Shown: in pieces, positions 10,130 to 23,752 of the stretch
Layout: each line of letters begins with the position of its first letter
Numbering within the stretch: the first letter of the stretch is position 1
NCBI GenBank assembly: GCA_030248135.1
Contig: JASANC010000572.1
Span: forward strand, 1 to 64,000
From: Theristus sp. LFF4_11
Taxonomy: Eukaryota > Nematoda > Chromadorea > Monhysterida > Xyalidae
Length of the DNA: 64,000 bases
Direction: 5' to 3'
Position numbers and translations under genes: made by a program
Notes under the pieces: model-generated
The model's input: only the letters and a program-made list of their open reading frames with translations
Told to the model about the DNA's origin: nothing
The model's database searches: none

Positions 10130-13100
10130 GGGGTTTTAACCCACTGTGTCTGAAAGGGTCGGGGTAAAATTTAACTAAATTTTTAAAATCTACGGATGAA
10201 ATTATTCCGGGAAACATTTTTGTTCGACTGCGAAAGTGCCGAAGGTGAAATTTGAAAAGGCGAACACTTGAAACCATGTCAAAGTCTATGAACTTTTAAA
10301 AATGCCCAATTTTTTGACCCAAAAGAGGGCGGGGGTAAAAAAAGTAACCGGTTTTTCAAAATCTACAGCTGCAATTACCCCAGGAAACTTTTTTGTTCGG
10401 TTATGATACAACTTTAGACAAAAAATGCCCAATTTTTTACCCAAAAAGGGCCGGGGCAAAAAAGTAATCAGATTTTTAAAATCTACAGCTGCACTTACCC
10501 CAGGAAACTTTTTTGTTCGGTTATGAAACAATTTCAGACAAAAATTGAAAGGGCGACACTTGAAATCAGGTCAGAACCTCCAAAATTTTGAAAATGCCCA
10601 ATTTTTTGCCCAAAAAATGGTCGGGGCAAAAAAATTGGATTTTCGAAATCTACGGATGAAATTACCCCAGGAAACTTTTTGTTCGGGTATAAAACAACTT
10701 TAGACAAAATTTGCCCAATTTTTTACTCAAAAAAGGTTGGGTCAAAAAAGTAACCGGATTTTCAAAATCTACGGCTGAAATTACCCCAGGAAACTTTTTT
10801 TGTTCGGTTATGAAACAATTTCAGACAAAAATTGAAAGGGCGACATTTTAAACCAGGTTAAAACCTCCAAATTTTTGAAAATGCCCAATTTTTGCCCAAA
10901 AATGGTCGGGGCAAAAAAGTAATTGGATTTTTAAAATCTACGGATGAAATTACCCCAGGAAACTATTTTGTTCGGTTATAAAACAACTTTAGACAAAAAT
11001 TGCCCAATTTTTGACCCAAAAACGGCCTGGGCAAAAAGTAACCAATTTTTTTCAAAATCTACAGCTGCAATTACCCCAGGAAACTATTTTGTTCCGTTAT
11101 GAAACAACTTTAGACAAAAAATGCCCAGTTTTTAACCCAAAAAGGGCCGGGGCAAAAAAATAACCAGATTTTCAAAATCTACAGCTGCACTTACCCCAGG
11201 AAACTTTTTTGTTCGGTTATGAAACAATTTCAGACAAAAATTGAAAGGGCGACATTTGAAACCAGGTCAAAACCTCAGAACTTTTGAAAATGCCCAATTT
11301 TTGCCCAAAAAATGGTCGGGGCAAAAAAGTAATTGGATTTTTAAAATCTACGGATGAAATTACCCCAGGAAACTATTTTGTTCGGTTATGAAACAACTTT
11401 AAACAAAAATTGCCCAATTTTTGACCCAAAAAAGGCCGGGGCAAAAAAGTAACCAGATTTTCAAAATCTACAGCTGCACTTACCCCAGGAAACTTTTTTG
11501 TTCGGTTATGAAACAATTTCAGACAAAAATTGAAAGGGCGACATTTGAAACCAGGTCAAAATCTCCGAACTTTTGAAGACTCCAATTTTTTGCCCAAAAA
11601 ATGGTCGGGGCAAAAAAGTAATTGGATTTTTTAAATCTACGGATAAAATTACCCCAGGAAACTATTTTGTTCGGTTATGAAACAACTTTAGACAAAAATT
11701 GCCCAATTTTTGACCCAAAAAAGGCAGGGGCAAAAAGTAACCAATTTTTCAAAATCTACAGCTGCAATTACCCCAGGAAACTACTTTGTTCGGTTATGAA
11801 ACAACTTTAGACAAAAATGCCCAATTTTTAACCCAAAAAGGGCCGGGGCAAAAAAGTAACAAGATTTTTAAAATCTACAGCTGCACTTACCTCAGGAAAC
11901 TTTTTTGTTCGGTTATAAAACAATTTCAGACAAAAATTGAAAGGGCGACATTTGAAACAAGGTCAAAATCTCCGAACTTTTGAAAACTCCAATTTTTTGC
12001 CCAAAAAACGGTCGGGGCAAAAAAGTAATTGGATTTTTTAAATCTACGGATAAAATTACCACAGGAAACTATTTTGTTCGGTTATGAAACAACTTTAGAC
12101 AAAAATTGCCCAATTTTTGACCCAAAAAAGGCAGGGGCAAAAAGTAACCAATTTTTCAAAATCTACAGCTGCAATTACCCCAGGAAACTATTTTGTTCGG
12201 TTATGAAACAACTTTAGACAAAAAATGCCCAATTTTTAACCCAAAAAGGGCCGGGGCAAAAAAGTAACAAGATTTTTAAAATCCACAGCTGCACTTACCT
12301 CAGGAAACTTTTTTGTTCGGTTATAAAACAATTTCAGACAAAAATTGAAAGGGCGACATTTGAAACCAGGTCAAACCTCAGAACTTTTGAAAATGCCCAA
12401 TTTTTGCCCAAAAAATGGTCGGGGCAAAAAAGTAATTGGATTTTTAAAATCTACGGATGAAATTACCCCAGGAAACTATTTTGTTCGGTTATGAAACAAC
12501 TTTAGACAAAAATTGCCCAATTTTTAACCCAAAAAGGGGCCGGGGCAAAAAAGTATTCAGATTTTCAAAATCTACAGCTGCAATTACCCCAGGAAACTTT
12601 TTTGTTTGGTTATGAAACAATTTCAGACAAAAATTGAAAGGGCGACATTTGAAACCAGGTCAAAACCTCCGAACTTTTGAAAATGCCCAATTTTTTGCCC
12701 AAAAAATGGTCGGGGCAAAAAAGTAATTGGATTTTTTAAATCTACGGATAAAATTACCCCAGGAAACTATTTTGTTCGGTTATGAATCAACTTTAGACAA
12801 AAATTGCCCAATTTTTGACCCAAAAAAAGGGCCGGGGGAAAAAAGTACCAGATTTTCAAAATCTACAGCTGCAATTACCCCAGGAAACGTTTTTGTTTGG
12901 TTATGAAACAATTTCAGACAAAAATTGAAAGGGTGACATTTGAAACCAGGTCAAAACCTCCGAACTTTTGAAAGTGCCCAATTTTTTGCCCAAAAAATAG
13001 TCGGGGCAAAAAAGTAATTAGATTTTCAAAATCTACGGATGAAATTACCCTAGGAAACTATTTTGTTCGGTTATGAAACAATTTTAGACAAAAATTGAAA

Positions 13101-13300
13101 GGGCGAACACTTAAAACCAGGTGAAAACCCTGCGAACTTTTAAAAATACCCAATTTTTTACCCAAAAACAGGGTCTGGGTAAAAAATTAACCCAATTTGC
13201 AAAATCTCCGGATGGAATTACCCCAGGAAACATTTTTGTTCACCTGTCAAAATGTTGCAGGTAAAAATTGAAAGGGCGAACACATATTGATTACATAGCT
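10130..13300. repeat. 3.1-kb satellite block with a two-length higher-order pattern
   Basis: At least 20 units carry the core ttaccccaggaaact then ttttgttcggttatgaaaca and a gggccggggcaaaa spacer. Core-to-core spacing alternates between about 120 and about 165 bp: a short unit with 'ctacagctgca' and a long unit with 'ctacggatgaa' plus an extra ttgaaagggcgacatttgaaa block. This gives 285- and 405-bp higher-order units. Outer units are more diverged than inner ones. The short frames here are by-products of the repeat. Confidence 0.85.
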
Positions 13301-14341
13301 GAAAAAAAAAAGGAGACAGAAGAATAAGTAACCAACTTTTCAGAATAGGTAATTCGCGTCTAGAACGTACGTAAAGAAGTCTGGCGAAAATTTTTCTTCG
13401 GCACAGTTTGCAACTTTGGCAGGTCTCTACGTGTGCACAGTATCAAGTTTGCAGCACGTATATTAGTTGCTGCAGGACAGCGACTAAATTTTGAAAACGC
13501 GCGCAGGTCCATATTCAGCCATATAATGCGTGATGCGCTGTCCGCTCGCTTCGCTCGCTCGCGCATCCGCATGATTACGTGCAGTTTTACAAATTTATAT
13601 TCTTCTTGACCACAGAAAATTGCCGCCGTGATCGCATATTTTTATCGTCACATGTTTCTGCAACTGTCGCTTTTTTCTGCATAGCATTATTACAAATAAA
13701 AAAATGTGAAGCAACTAGTATATTTCAACTAGTATATGTGTCATACAAAAGCCAAACATACTGCATTTTTTTAAAACCGCAGCTTGTTAAAAATAAAAAA
13801 GGTTGCTGGACGTCGAACCGGCGGTCAATCAGCGTGCGTTGTTAACAAAAAGTAAAAAGTGTTGACATCATCAGCGAGTTTGACTGTGTCTTCATGCGGA
13901 TTTAACAATTGTGCTACAGTCAGAAGCGAAATCTTTCTGAAAAATCATCTCAATGTCACGATTTTTTGCACATAAAAAGTTTTTCAAACCCGACTTACCC
14001 AGAGTGTATGAAATGAGTACGTATCATCCAATAGCACAATGTAATGATAAAAAACATCTTGAAAGAGGCCCGCGAAGTGCGGGTTTCAACTGTGCGGTTT
14101 TCATGCGCTTTGGCTGCGACCTTTTTGTTTTTTAGCAAAAAGTAGAAATGAAAATGATTGCAACAGCGATCAAACGCACTCTGTAAAACCAGCGTTACAC
14201 CTGAACAGATTGTGTCGAGCACATGATTGATGAAACCCAAACTCCTTGAAAGTCAAGCAGAACTGCTAAAAACCGGACACTGTGCAACACACAAGAAAGG
14301 CAATGAATCAATATAGCAGTCCAATCGATCACACGTCTCCG
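13301..14341. other. Intergenic stretch, no gene seen
   Basis: 3' flank of the minus-strand coiled-coil gene. A ctcgcttcgctcgctcgcgc palindromic run occurs near 13546-13566. No coding segment or RNA gene recognised. Confidence 0.45.
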
Positions 14342-17300
14342 TCAGTGCGGCGGTGGTTTCGGCGGCAGTTTACTGCTGGCTGCCGCTGCGGCCGGAGTGG
14401 CCGTCGGTGGCGCAGCGGCTGGTGGCCTGCCGCTCGGCGGCTTGCGCGTCAACGAGCCCGCACGCGCGCGTGTCGACTGCGCCACGCTGCTCACGAACGA
14501 ATTCCACTTGTCGGCCAACCGTGCCGTCGGCGAACGGGCACGTGCGCGCACGCCGTCGGGGTCGCGCTGAAAACGAGGACAGGTGGCGGTGGCAATGGCG
14601 GTGGCAATGGCGGTGGCAATGGCGGTGCAGACACTCGCAAACAGCACGTTTCAGAAAACGTAAACAGACGTTCAGTGGGAATTGGAAGTTTTTTTTCTGA
14701 CAGTTGTTTTTTATGACGCGTGAAAGTCGGAACCAGGACGAAGTAAAAAGAGGAAATCAAAAAAATAGCTGGTTAAACATAAGGGAAAGGCCCATTTTTC
14801 GGTATACTTTCATGCGCCGATTGAGTTCGTCTTTTGACGCGAGTATCTGCGACAGCTCATCAAGCGCACTGGCTCTGCTGACGTCGTCGCCGTCCACATC
14901 AGCGACCGACGGATCACAGTTGAACACCCAGTCACGAACGCTGCAATTGTTGCACTTGGTGAAAGCGAAACACCTTTGTTTTCATTGCAATATCTTTTTG
15001 ATGTACTCAAAACAAGCGCTCGCAAATGTGCAAGGTCGTGTACCGAGCACATGCTTACAACCGAGCAAAATGTCCAAACGTCTAAAAGTGGATAAGTGCA
15101 TTATTGTAAGCATTCATATGCTCACACATATTTTTTGCAGCTGACTGTGAAACAAAAACAAAGAAGAGCGTCAACCGGGAGTCAGTGGCGTCAGGCAGTC
15201 GGCACTGCAGATCGAACGCCCGCGAATGCTGATGCCCGATTGTCCTGCGATCCAACGAGCCTGCAGCGTACGAGTAGGCCAGGGGTCGCCTCAGCGACGG
15301 CGGCGTCATCGTGGGCTCGAGACTGCTCTGCGTCATGTTGCGTTTCGCGGCTGCTGCCAGTGAATCGCTGAAATAAGACACACAATATTGTAACAAAAAT
15401 AATGCTTGTTCACTGGTGTTTTTTCTCAATTTCGTAGTAGAAAAAGCAAAGGCACACACGCGTGTACGCAGCTGTCAGTGTGTTTGGCTGTGGCATCACA
15501 GAAGCACAAATTCTTCTGAAAAGAACGTCGCCTTGACAACTGACTGCGTTTGAATGTCAATCGCTGGGCGTTGGTCAAAACCAACCCAAACAAACAAACA
15601 ATCACACTGCTTTGCAGAGACACAAATCAAAGTCGATTTTTGTAAGTCAATGCAAAAACGAAACTGACCGAAAGTCGACCTCTTGCAGCTGGATGCGTAG
15701 CGTTTCAACCTCGCGTTTATGGTCGGATTTGATTGTCTCGATCAGACGCTCGTAGGTTTCTGTTTGCTGCTGCTCGCGTTGTCTGAAAGTTTGCGCACCT
15801 TTGTCAGAGGCATTGTCATAAGCCAGAATTTTGCAAATGAAATCCGCTGATAATTGGACGATGGAAAGAATGATAAAAAAACAACTGAGATACTTTTTTA
15901 TCGCAGACGCAATTAAACGCAGTTAAGTTCAGGGTGGAAAAGAGCAATGAAACGCGTCAAAATACAACAAAAAGAGACGTCTTAGCAGTCCGCGATCCAT
16001 CCATTGCACCGAACAACCAAGACCAAACCGGAACTAACCGGATGTACTCCTCGGTCTTTTCGCTGTACGCGCGAATTCCCTCAATTTTTTCGTCCATTTC
16101 AGTGATCAGTTGCTGCACCCTGTACTGTAACGTGTCGATCTGTTCGTCCTTCACCTGGAGGCGACTCTCGAGCTCTTGGTTTCGCTCGACCATTGACGCG
16201 ATTTTCTGAACAGTTGAACTTTTTGTGTTTTTGTTTGAGAACATTGTGTTTATCTAAACATATTGAGGCAGAGTGCCGCTCACATGGAAATGTTGAACAG
16301 TCATAAACGCACACACAGAGCGTTTGTTATTGTGCGGTGTTATGAACAGAGTGCAATGTCTTCAGACCAGAACTTTACAACGCAAATCAGCTTTCCTGAT
16401 TCATACAGGCAAAGCCGCATCAAAAACAACAACAAAAAGCGCACTTCATCAAACTCTTTGCGTTCATTATTGTTGTTTGCGGTGTTGCGATTTTCGCTTT
16501 TACAATTGGTCGCCCTTTGCGGCTCAATGATCTGCAGCTCGACCAGGTTTGCCTTCTCCATCTCCGTCTGCAACTCGGCGCGCAGCCTGTTCACGGTCTC
16601 TTCGAGCTCCTTGATCCGTAGTTGGTCGAACTGAGCGTTCGTACGTTCTTGGCGGTTTGTTCGGTCACGACTGCGAATGTGTGGAAACAAGGAAATGGAG
16701 TTAGAAACAGATGCAGACACAGATATCGTTACACTGAAAACGCCTCCTACTCAAGAAATTACTCGGACTCGACACAACATGTAAAATCAGCATTTGGAGT
16801 TACATTGTATAAACACGTGTTGCATGAGGCTTTTAGCTAAATGTTTGAGTGGAAAGAGAATCTTTAGAATCTAGAATGAAAGTTTTTCGACAACCAAACA
16901 CCACGAACTTGACTTTGCTCTCTATTTTCGCCTTCAGCTGCTCCTTCCACTGGTCGATCGAGTCCGCCTGCTGCAGAGGCGCTCTGCCCCTGTTCCTGTT
17001 CGTCCGTTTGTCCGTGCCCGCGTCGCCATTCATCATCGGTGGCGTCACAACGCCGAACGGGTTGCCATTTTTCTGATTCGACGTCGATTTGCTGCTGGCC
17101 ACATTCCGTGACCGCTCCTGTTTTGTGCCATTCATTTTCGACGGACAGTTGTTGGTCGTATTTTCAGCTTCTTCTTCTTCTTCGTTCTCGTTGTCGCTGT
17201 GCTCGTATTCAGTGAGTTTCAGTTCGAGTTCCCCAATGAGGCGCTCGCGAATGTTCAGCTCCTGACGTGACTCCTCCAGCTGTCGGCGTAAGCTGCCGAC

Positions 17301-20300
17301 TTTGGCGATCAGATCGTTCACTTGCTTCTCGGCCGCCGCCGCCGTTTTGTCGCGAGCGGCCAGCTGAAAAGGCGGTCGAACTGCTGATTGGCTGGTGGTC
17401 ACGTGATGCATGAACTCTATGCATGCCAAACTCCGCCTCCACAGTAAGCCATGCACAGAATGCATGCATCAACCAATCAACTAGTTGGATATGTCATTGA
17501 GTTGGACATTTTGAAAAGTGGCCATTACGATTCATCCTTTAAAAATTTTTAGGTCTTCAATTGTTGAGCAACTTTGGTTTTCGGACCCGTTGAGCGCCGA
17601 TAGTGATCTTGTTGAGCGACCTTTTTTATTTCGGTGAACCGAACCATTTTTTGCACAAGAAGACAGATGTGCTTATGAGTACTTCTTTCATTTTTTGCAC
17701 CGGTCGTTTTTTTGTTCCACTCGTTTTTTCACAGCAAATCTGGATTTTTTCAAATTTAATCAAAGTGGGTGGTCCACGGTGGTGAGTACAGATGGTTCAG
17801 AGAATGCATTTCGGCAGTTCACTGCAAACGTTGAACGTCTCAAACCATCTGTTGCGCACTGTGTCGTGTGTGACTATGAATCGTCGTTGCGATTTTTCAA
17901 ACAACGATAAACAACAATCAGGTGAACTGCGTCTAAAAGTGTGGCCCTCGTGACCTGGGCTGACTCTTGTCTGTGCGGTCGGATATCGAACCCGCCGACG
18001 GGGTGTATTGGCACTTAATGACAGAGAAAACTCGATGGGCGCCCTACTTGACGGCATTCTGTACGCTTTTCTGGGTTTGTTTGTCCTGGCTAAAAACATC
18101 GCCAAAGATCACCGTTTGATAAAAGTAACAAAGTTCCCTCTGTACCTCATGTTTCAGCTTTGCGATCTGCATCAATTGTCGATGACTGTGGTCACCGGTC
18201 GGTTTCTCGCCGTTGCTTTTTGCTTGGTCGTCTGCCGCAGCGGTTGCCGATTCGCCATTTCCCACTTGACCACTACCGCCAGCACCTGAACTCGAACGTT
18301 TGGAAAACTAATAGAAAAATCTCGAGCTTATTCCAGTCAGACCCCACTGAGAAGAATAAAATAAAATAAATCTGATTCCTGCGCTGATCTTTTATAAAAT
18401 TAAAAACAAAACAAAAATTCATCGAACTTCCGTCGTGCAGCACTGAGTGCAGCCGATTGCGCAGTTTTTTCACTTCATCCTCGAGACTCTCGTTCTCTTC
18501 GCGTAGCACGCCCATCTGCAGCTCGTATTCGGAGCGCAGTTTCTAATGTATCAATGCCATAACGCATTTGGAAAAAGTATTGAAACCTGCTGAGAAATTT
18601 AATTCAACAGCAAAAAGGCCAGAATTTGTTCAGCTGCGAGTGATGTTGCTCATCAACAATTTATTGAACTTTGTTTTCAGTGGGCGCCCATTCTAGTTCC
18701 AGGTTGCATTGAAGCCGATACTGTAAAATTGAATTTTGGTGTTTACCTGTCGTAGTTCACTTCGTTCACTCAGCAAATTGTCGTCGAATTGATCCTTGAG
18801 CTCCTTGTATTTTTGTTCGATACCATCCAACTTTCGGCTGAAGTCTCGCCTGAGATTTTGCTCGCGTTCTTCCGCATTGCGAGAGTGCTAAAAGTAAAAA
18901 AATCTTACAATAATCCAACCACTTTTTATTCATGGCTGTTTTCTCTTTAATTCTCTTGGAATTCCGAAAACTTTTGGACCCCTTTTGGTCATAGGCAAAG
19001 ACCCGTTTGTGCATCTTTGTACACGTGTGAGATTCAGTTCCAGCAGCCACTACGGCTAAATTGGACTGCAAAAAATCTGGACCTGCCATCGGTGAAGTTT
19101 TGCCGCGAGACTTAATGAATTTCTGGCTGTCTCTTGTCTCGTTTTGTGAAATCTCTGCCTTGTACAGCCAGTTTTCGGAGGCGTCTCAAAACACAGGAAT
19201 ATAAAAAAATTCGGCGCTTTCCTATTTTAGCGTAACTTTCAACAAATAGAGTAACTTTGATATTTTAGCGTAACTTTCAACAAATAAAGTAACTTTGATA
19301 TTTTAGCGTAACTTTCAACAAATAAAGTAACTTTGATATTTTACCGTAACTTTGATATTTTAGCGTAACTTTCAATATGTTACGCTAAAATAGGATAGGG
19401 CTTGGTACTGTCCTATTTTAGCGTATCAACATATAAACAGCTCATCTAAAGCTATTTCAGCCGCGAAACTTTGTAAACCTATGTTATTTTGCACGGAGAT
19501 TTCAAATTTTGACCTTGTGGGTTACGGTAACGCCCGGTTTGGTCCCAACACGATCTTAGTTCCGTCAACAATCCACAAACAGCTTGGTAACCGCAACCAA
19601 ATTAGTGAAACAAGTTAGATTAAGGTTGTTTTGCATGGAGATTTCAAATTTAAACCTTGTGGGTAACGGTAACGCTTTGTTTGGTCTCAACACGATCTTA
19701 GTTCCATCAACAACCCACAAACAGCTTGGTAACCGCAACCAATTCGGCGAAACATGCTAGATTAGTGTTGTTTTGCACGCAGATTTTAAATTTACACCTT
19801 ATGGGTTACGGTAACGCCTGGTTTGGTCTCAACTCGATCTTAGTTCCATGAACAACCCACAAACAGCTTGGTAACCGCAACCAAACAGGTGAAACAAGCT
19901 AGATTAAGGTTGTTTTGCACGGATATTTTAAATTTAAACCTTGTGGGTTACGGTAACGCCTGGTTTGGTCTCAAAACGATGTTAGTTTCATCAACAACCC
20001 ATAAACAGCTTGGTAACCGCAACCGAACCGGTGAATCATGCTGTATTAAAGTTGTTTTGCACGCAGATTTTGAATTTCACCCTTTTGGATTACGGTAACG
20101 CCTAGTTTGGTCCCAATACGATCTTAGTTCTATCAACAATCTACAGACAGCTTGGTAACCGCAACCAAACAGGTGAAACAAGCTAGATTAAAGTTGTTTT
20201 GCACGGATATTTTAAATTTAAACCTTGTGGGTTACGGTAACGCCTGGTTTGGTCTCAAAACAATGTTAGTTTCATCAACAACCCATAAACAGCTTGGTAA

Positions 20301-23300
20301 CCTCAACCGAACCGGTGAATCATGCTGTATTAAAGTTGTTTTGCACGCAGATTTTGAATTTCACCCTTTTGGATTACGGTAACGCCTAGTTTGGTCCCAA
20401 TACGATCTTAGTTCTATCAACAATCTACAGACAGCTTGGTAACCGCAACCAAACAGGTGAAACAAGCTAGATTAAAGTTGTTTTGCACGGAGATTTTAAA
20501 TTTAAACTTTGTGGGTTACGGTAACGCCTGGTTTGGTCTCAAAACGATGTTAGTTTCATCAACAACCCATAAACAGCTTGGTAACCGCGACCGAACCGAT
20601 GAAACTTTTTTAAAAATGTTTTAAGCAAATAAATAATAAATAAACGTAAATAAATAAATTTCTATGTTTTTCACGGAAACAAGTTCCTGTTGAGACCAAA
20701 CCAAGCGTTACCGTAATCCAAAAAGCTGAAATTTAAAGTCTGCGTGCAAAACAATCGTAATCTAGCTTGTTTCACCGGTTTGGTTGAGGTTACCAAGCTG
20801 TTTGTGGGTTGTTCATGAAACTAAAATCGTGTTAAGACCAAACCAAGCGTTACCGTAATCCAGAAAGCTGAAATTCAAAATCTGCATGCAAAACAACCTT
20901 AATCTAGCTTGGTTCACCGGTTTGGCTGCGGTTACCAAGCTGTTTGTGGGTTGTTGATAGCACTAAGATCGTGTTGAGACCAAACAAAGCGTTACCGTAA
21001 CCCACAAGGTTTAAATTTAAAATCTCCCTGCAAAACAACCCTAATCTAACTTGTTTCGCTAATTTGGTTGCGGTTACCAAGCTGTTTTGGATTGTTGACG
21101 GAACTAAGATCGTTTTGAGACCAAACCAGGCGTTACCGTAACCCACAAGGTTTAAATTTAAAATCTCCGTGCAAAACAACTTTAATCTAGCTTGTTTCAC
21201 TGGTTTGGTTGCGGTTACCAAGCTGTTTGTGGGTTGTTCATGGAACTGAGATCGAGTTGAGACCAAACCAGGCGTTACCGTAACCCACAAGGTTTAAATT
21301 TAAAATCTCCGTGCAAAACAACTTTAATCTAGCTTGTTTCACTGGTTTGGTTGCGGTTACCAAGCTGTTTGTGGGTTGTTCATGGAACTGAGATCGAGTT
21401 GAGACCAAACCAGGCGTTACCTGGTTACACCCACAAGGTGTAAATTTAAAATCTGCGTGCAAAACAACACTAATCTAGCATGTTTCGCCGGTTTGGTTGC
21501 GGTTACCAAGCTGTTTGTGGGTTGTTGATGGAACTAAGATCGTGACCAAGCGAAGCGTTACCGTAACCCACAAGGTTTAAATTCGAAATCTCCATGCAAA
21601 ACAACCTTAATCTAACTTGTTTCACTAATTTGGTTGCGGTTACCAAGCTGTTTGTGGATTGTTGACGGAACTAAAATCGTGTTGGGACCAAACCGGGCGT
21701 TACCGTAACCCACAAGGTCAAAATTTGAAATCTCCGTGCAAAATAACGTAGGTTTACAAAGTTTCGCGGCTGAAATAGCTTTAAATGAGCTGTTTATATG
21801 TTGATACGCTAAAATAGGACAGTACCAAGCCCTATCCTATTTTAGCGTAACATATTGAAAGTTACGCTAAAATAGGATAGCTGTTATTCATCGAAAATTG
21901 AAAGTTACGGTAAAATATCAAAGTTACTATTTTTGTTGAAAGTTACGGTAAAATATCAAAGTTACTTTATTTGTTGAAAGTTACGCTAAAATATCAAAGT
22001 TACTTTATTTGTGGAAAGTTACTCTATTTGTGGAAAGTTACGCTAAAATAGGAAAGCGCCAAAAAAATTCATTCATTTGTCTTTGGTAAATTTTCTGCTG
22101 CATTGGAATAGACAGGAGAGTCCGCCCAGCCGCCAGCACTCTTTGTTTTGTTTTGTTTTGTTTTGAAACATGTTCAACTGAATGTGATTGCGTTTTTGTT
22201 TTGAATCACATGTGCTCTTTTGTGCGACGTTTCGTGTTGTTTTCTTTTTTCTTGTATCTGGTGCAAGTGTGTGTCCATGTCACAGCTCTTTTTATCTCGC
22301 GTTTTTTCTGTGTGCTCTTGTGGCTTTTGTGTTCAGGGTATTCTTTTTGTTAACTAGCACTGTTACTTGCTTGCTGTTGCTCATCACTTGCTGTTAGCTG
22401 TATTTGGGATGGCACAGGAAAAACAAAAGCCCATGAACAAAAAATAACAAAAAAAAACAAAAAAAAAAGAAAAAAAAAGAGAAAAAAAACAAGAGAGAAA
22501 AACTGCGATGAAGAAAAGAAAAGCAACTGTGCCGTGTTTATTTTGCTTTCTCTTGCTTAATTTAATCGTGCCTGAATGTCAATCGTGGCCGTTGTGCGCT
22601 GTCTGATGTTGTCGGTTCGTGATCGCGCTATTTTATTTATTTCTTCTCTCAAGCTTCAATTGTGTTTGCGCGTTTTTTTAACATTCAATTGTTTCTGACT
22701 GTCGACGGTTGGTTTTATTTTGTGGATTTTGTTTCTTTGTGTGAATACCCGGGCAGTCATCTGCCCATTCGTTTGCATCGACTTTTTGCTTGCTTTCATT
22801 CATGCATTCACCAAGTTCATCAATAATCTTGTGTTTCTTTAGGTTTTTTTTTGTGACATCAATTGTGTTTGTTTTGCATAATGGAAGTTTTGTGAATGTG
22901 TTGATGTGAACTGGCCGTGAGGCATACAAATAAAATTGATTGATTGATTGATTGATTGATTGTATCTCGTTCCTCTCGCCTCGCGGCAACCTTACGGATC
23001 GGTGTTAAGAAAACACCAATTGCAGTTATCTCTGTTGACGATTTTAATTGAAAAGTCAAATAAGAACAGATTTTTTTTAGGGCCCAGACAAATTTAATAA
23101 GACCGTTTGCACCTAAGAGGGGGGGGGGAGGGGGGCAGGAACATTCTGTGATACACAGAAAAAAAGTTTTTAACCAATGGTGCAGGGGCATTCTACTAAT
23201 CAATTTCTATTACTAACCAATGCCATATTTTCAAACAAAAGTTAAAAACATCTGAAAAATGAAAATAACAGTTTTTATCCAACTGGGTAAAATTAGGGTA

Positions 23301-23683
23301 AAAAAATAAACACCACTTGCAAGAACTCATTGATAAAGTGTGATACAACTCCAAAAGACTGTTCACGTGAATACCGTGTAAGGTTCCCGAAACTAGGGTT
23401 TTCTAACTTTCGGTTTTTAAAAAAAAACTTTCCTTGTAGCGCAACCCCCCTCCCCCATTCTTAGGTGCAAACACTGTTTAAAGCACCGGCTGGTTTTCTG
23501 AGGTTCACCTGGCTTTTAAGCGCGGATAAAAGATAGTGTATACAGCAAAAATGTGCTGGTCTCGCTCTTAGACATCTAAGAACCTGCTTATTGCGTAGTA
23601 AGAAAGCTAAAAACTGTCACCAATTTCAGTTCCTCCTCATAGAACGCCTCAATATCAGCGACTGACTTGCTGGTGCACGGCAT
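14342..23683 (-). CDS. Long coiled-coil protein of unknown family, complete 11-exon model (658 aa)
   Basis: Exons on the minus strand: 23621-23683, 18747-18887, 18444-18542, 18146-18307, 16909-17363, 16445-16670, 16039-16205, 15669-15782, 15176-15367, 14808-14940, 14342-14566. All borders are GT-AG and every phase closes, giving 1,977 nt ending in TGA. The ATG directly follows a cttcag acceptor, as in SL trans-spliced nematode genes. Residues about 1-100 form a coiled coil (e.g. LRREN-type heptads such as EELKLHSRNAEEREQNLRRD). Then come a Ser/Gly/Ala linker, more coiled coil with an acidic run (EEEEEAE), further coils to about residue 460, a basic/Ser segment, and a Pro/Ala-rich tail ending PPKPPPH. 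No signal peptide or membrane span. I do not recognise the family; a scaffold or cytoskeletal role is only a guess. The first intron carries a foldback element. Confidence 0.85.
17375..17486. mobile_element. MITE family C, copy 1 (GCTGATTGG termini)
   Basis: Starts gctgattggctggtggtcac, ends gcatgcatcaaccaatcaac, the ends being inverted versions of each other. The inner part holds cacgtgatgcatg and its inverted partner. Related copies at about 42256-42345 and 49090-49215. It lies in the intron just upstream of exon 5 of the coiled-coil gene. Confidence 0.55.
19200..22058. mobile_element. 2.86-kb foldback element with tandem-repeat arms
   Basis: The two halves are reverse complements. Outer tips read ggcgctttcctattttagcg on the left, and its complement ends the right side at about 22052. 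Next come short tandem repeats (taactttgatattttagcg, about 43 bp). Then each arm has about seven tandem 142-bp units containing cagcttggtaaccgcaacc and gggttacggtaacgcctggt. The arms meet at an AT-rich centre near 20620-20690. No transposase frame. This is the architecture of foldback (FB) transposons. It occupies the first intron of the coiled-coil gene. Confidence 0.85.
22059..23620. other. Intronic sequence with simple repeats
   Basis: Remainder of intron 1 of the coiled-coil gene. It has a (TTTTG)n run near 22144, an A-rich stretch at 22438-22500, a (GATT)n microsatellite at about 22936-22962 and a poly-G run at 23119-23136. No coding exon recognised. Confidence 0.5.
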
Positions 23684-23752
23684 CTGAAGATTTGGTGAAT
23701 ATGCATGTGTAATAAAGGTATAAACGACCTCCTAGGGGTAAATGTTTTTGGC

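Noticed and set aside
11622..12217. Repeated 62-65-codon frames (MDFLNLRIKLPQ...)
   Set aside because: By-products of the satellite unit.
14282..14716. Plus-strand Arg-rich frames of 115-144 codons
   Set aside because: Antisense to the last exon of the coiled-coil gene, whose minus-strand frame closes with all other exons.
19868..21462. Repeated frames beginning MVTATKQVKQARL
   Set aside because: Each spans one or two 142-bp units of the foldback element and occurs in both arms in opposite directions; no gene signals.
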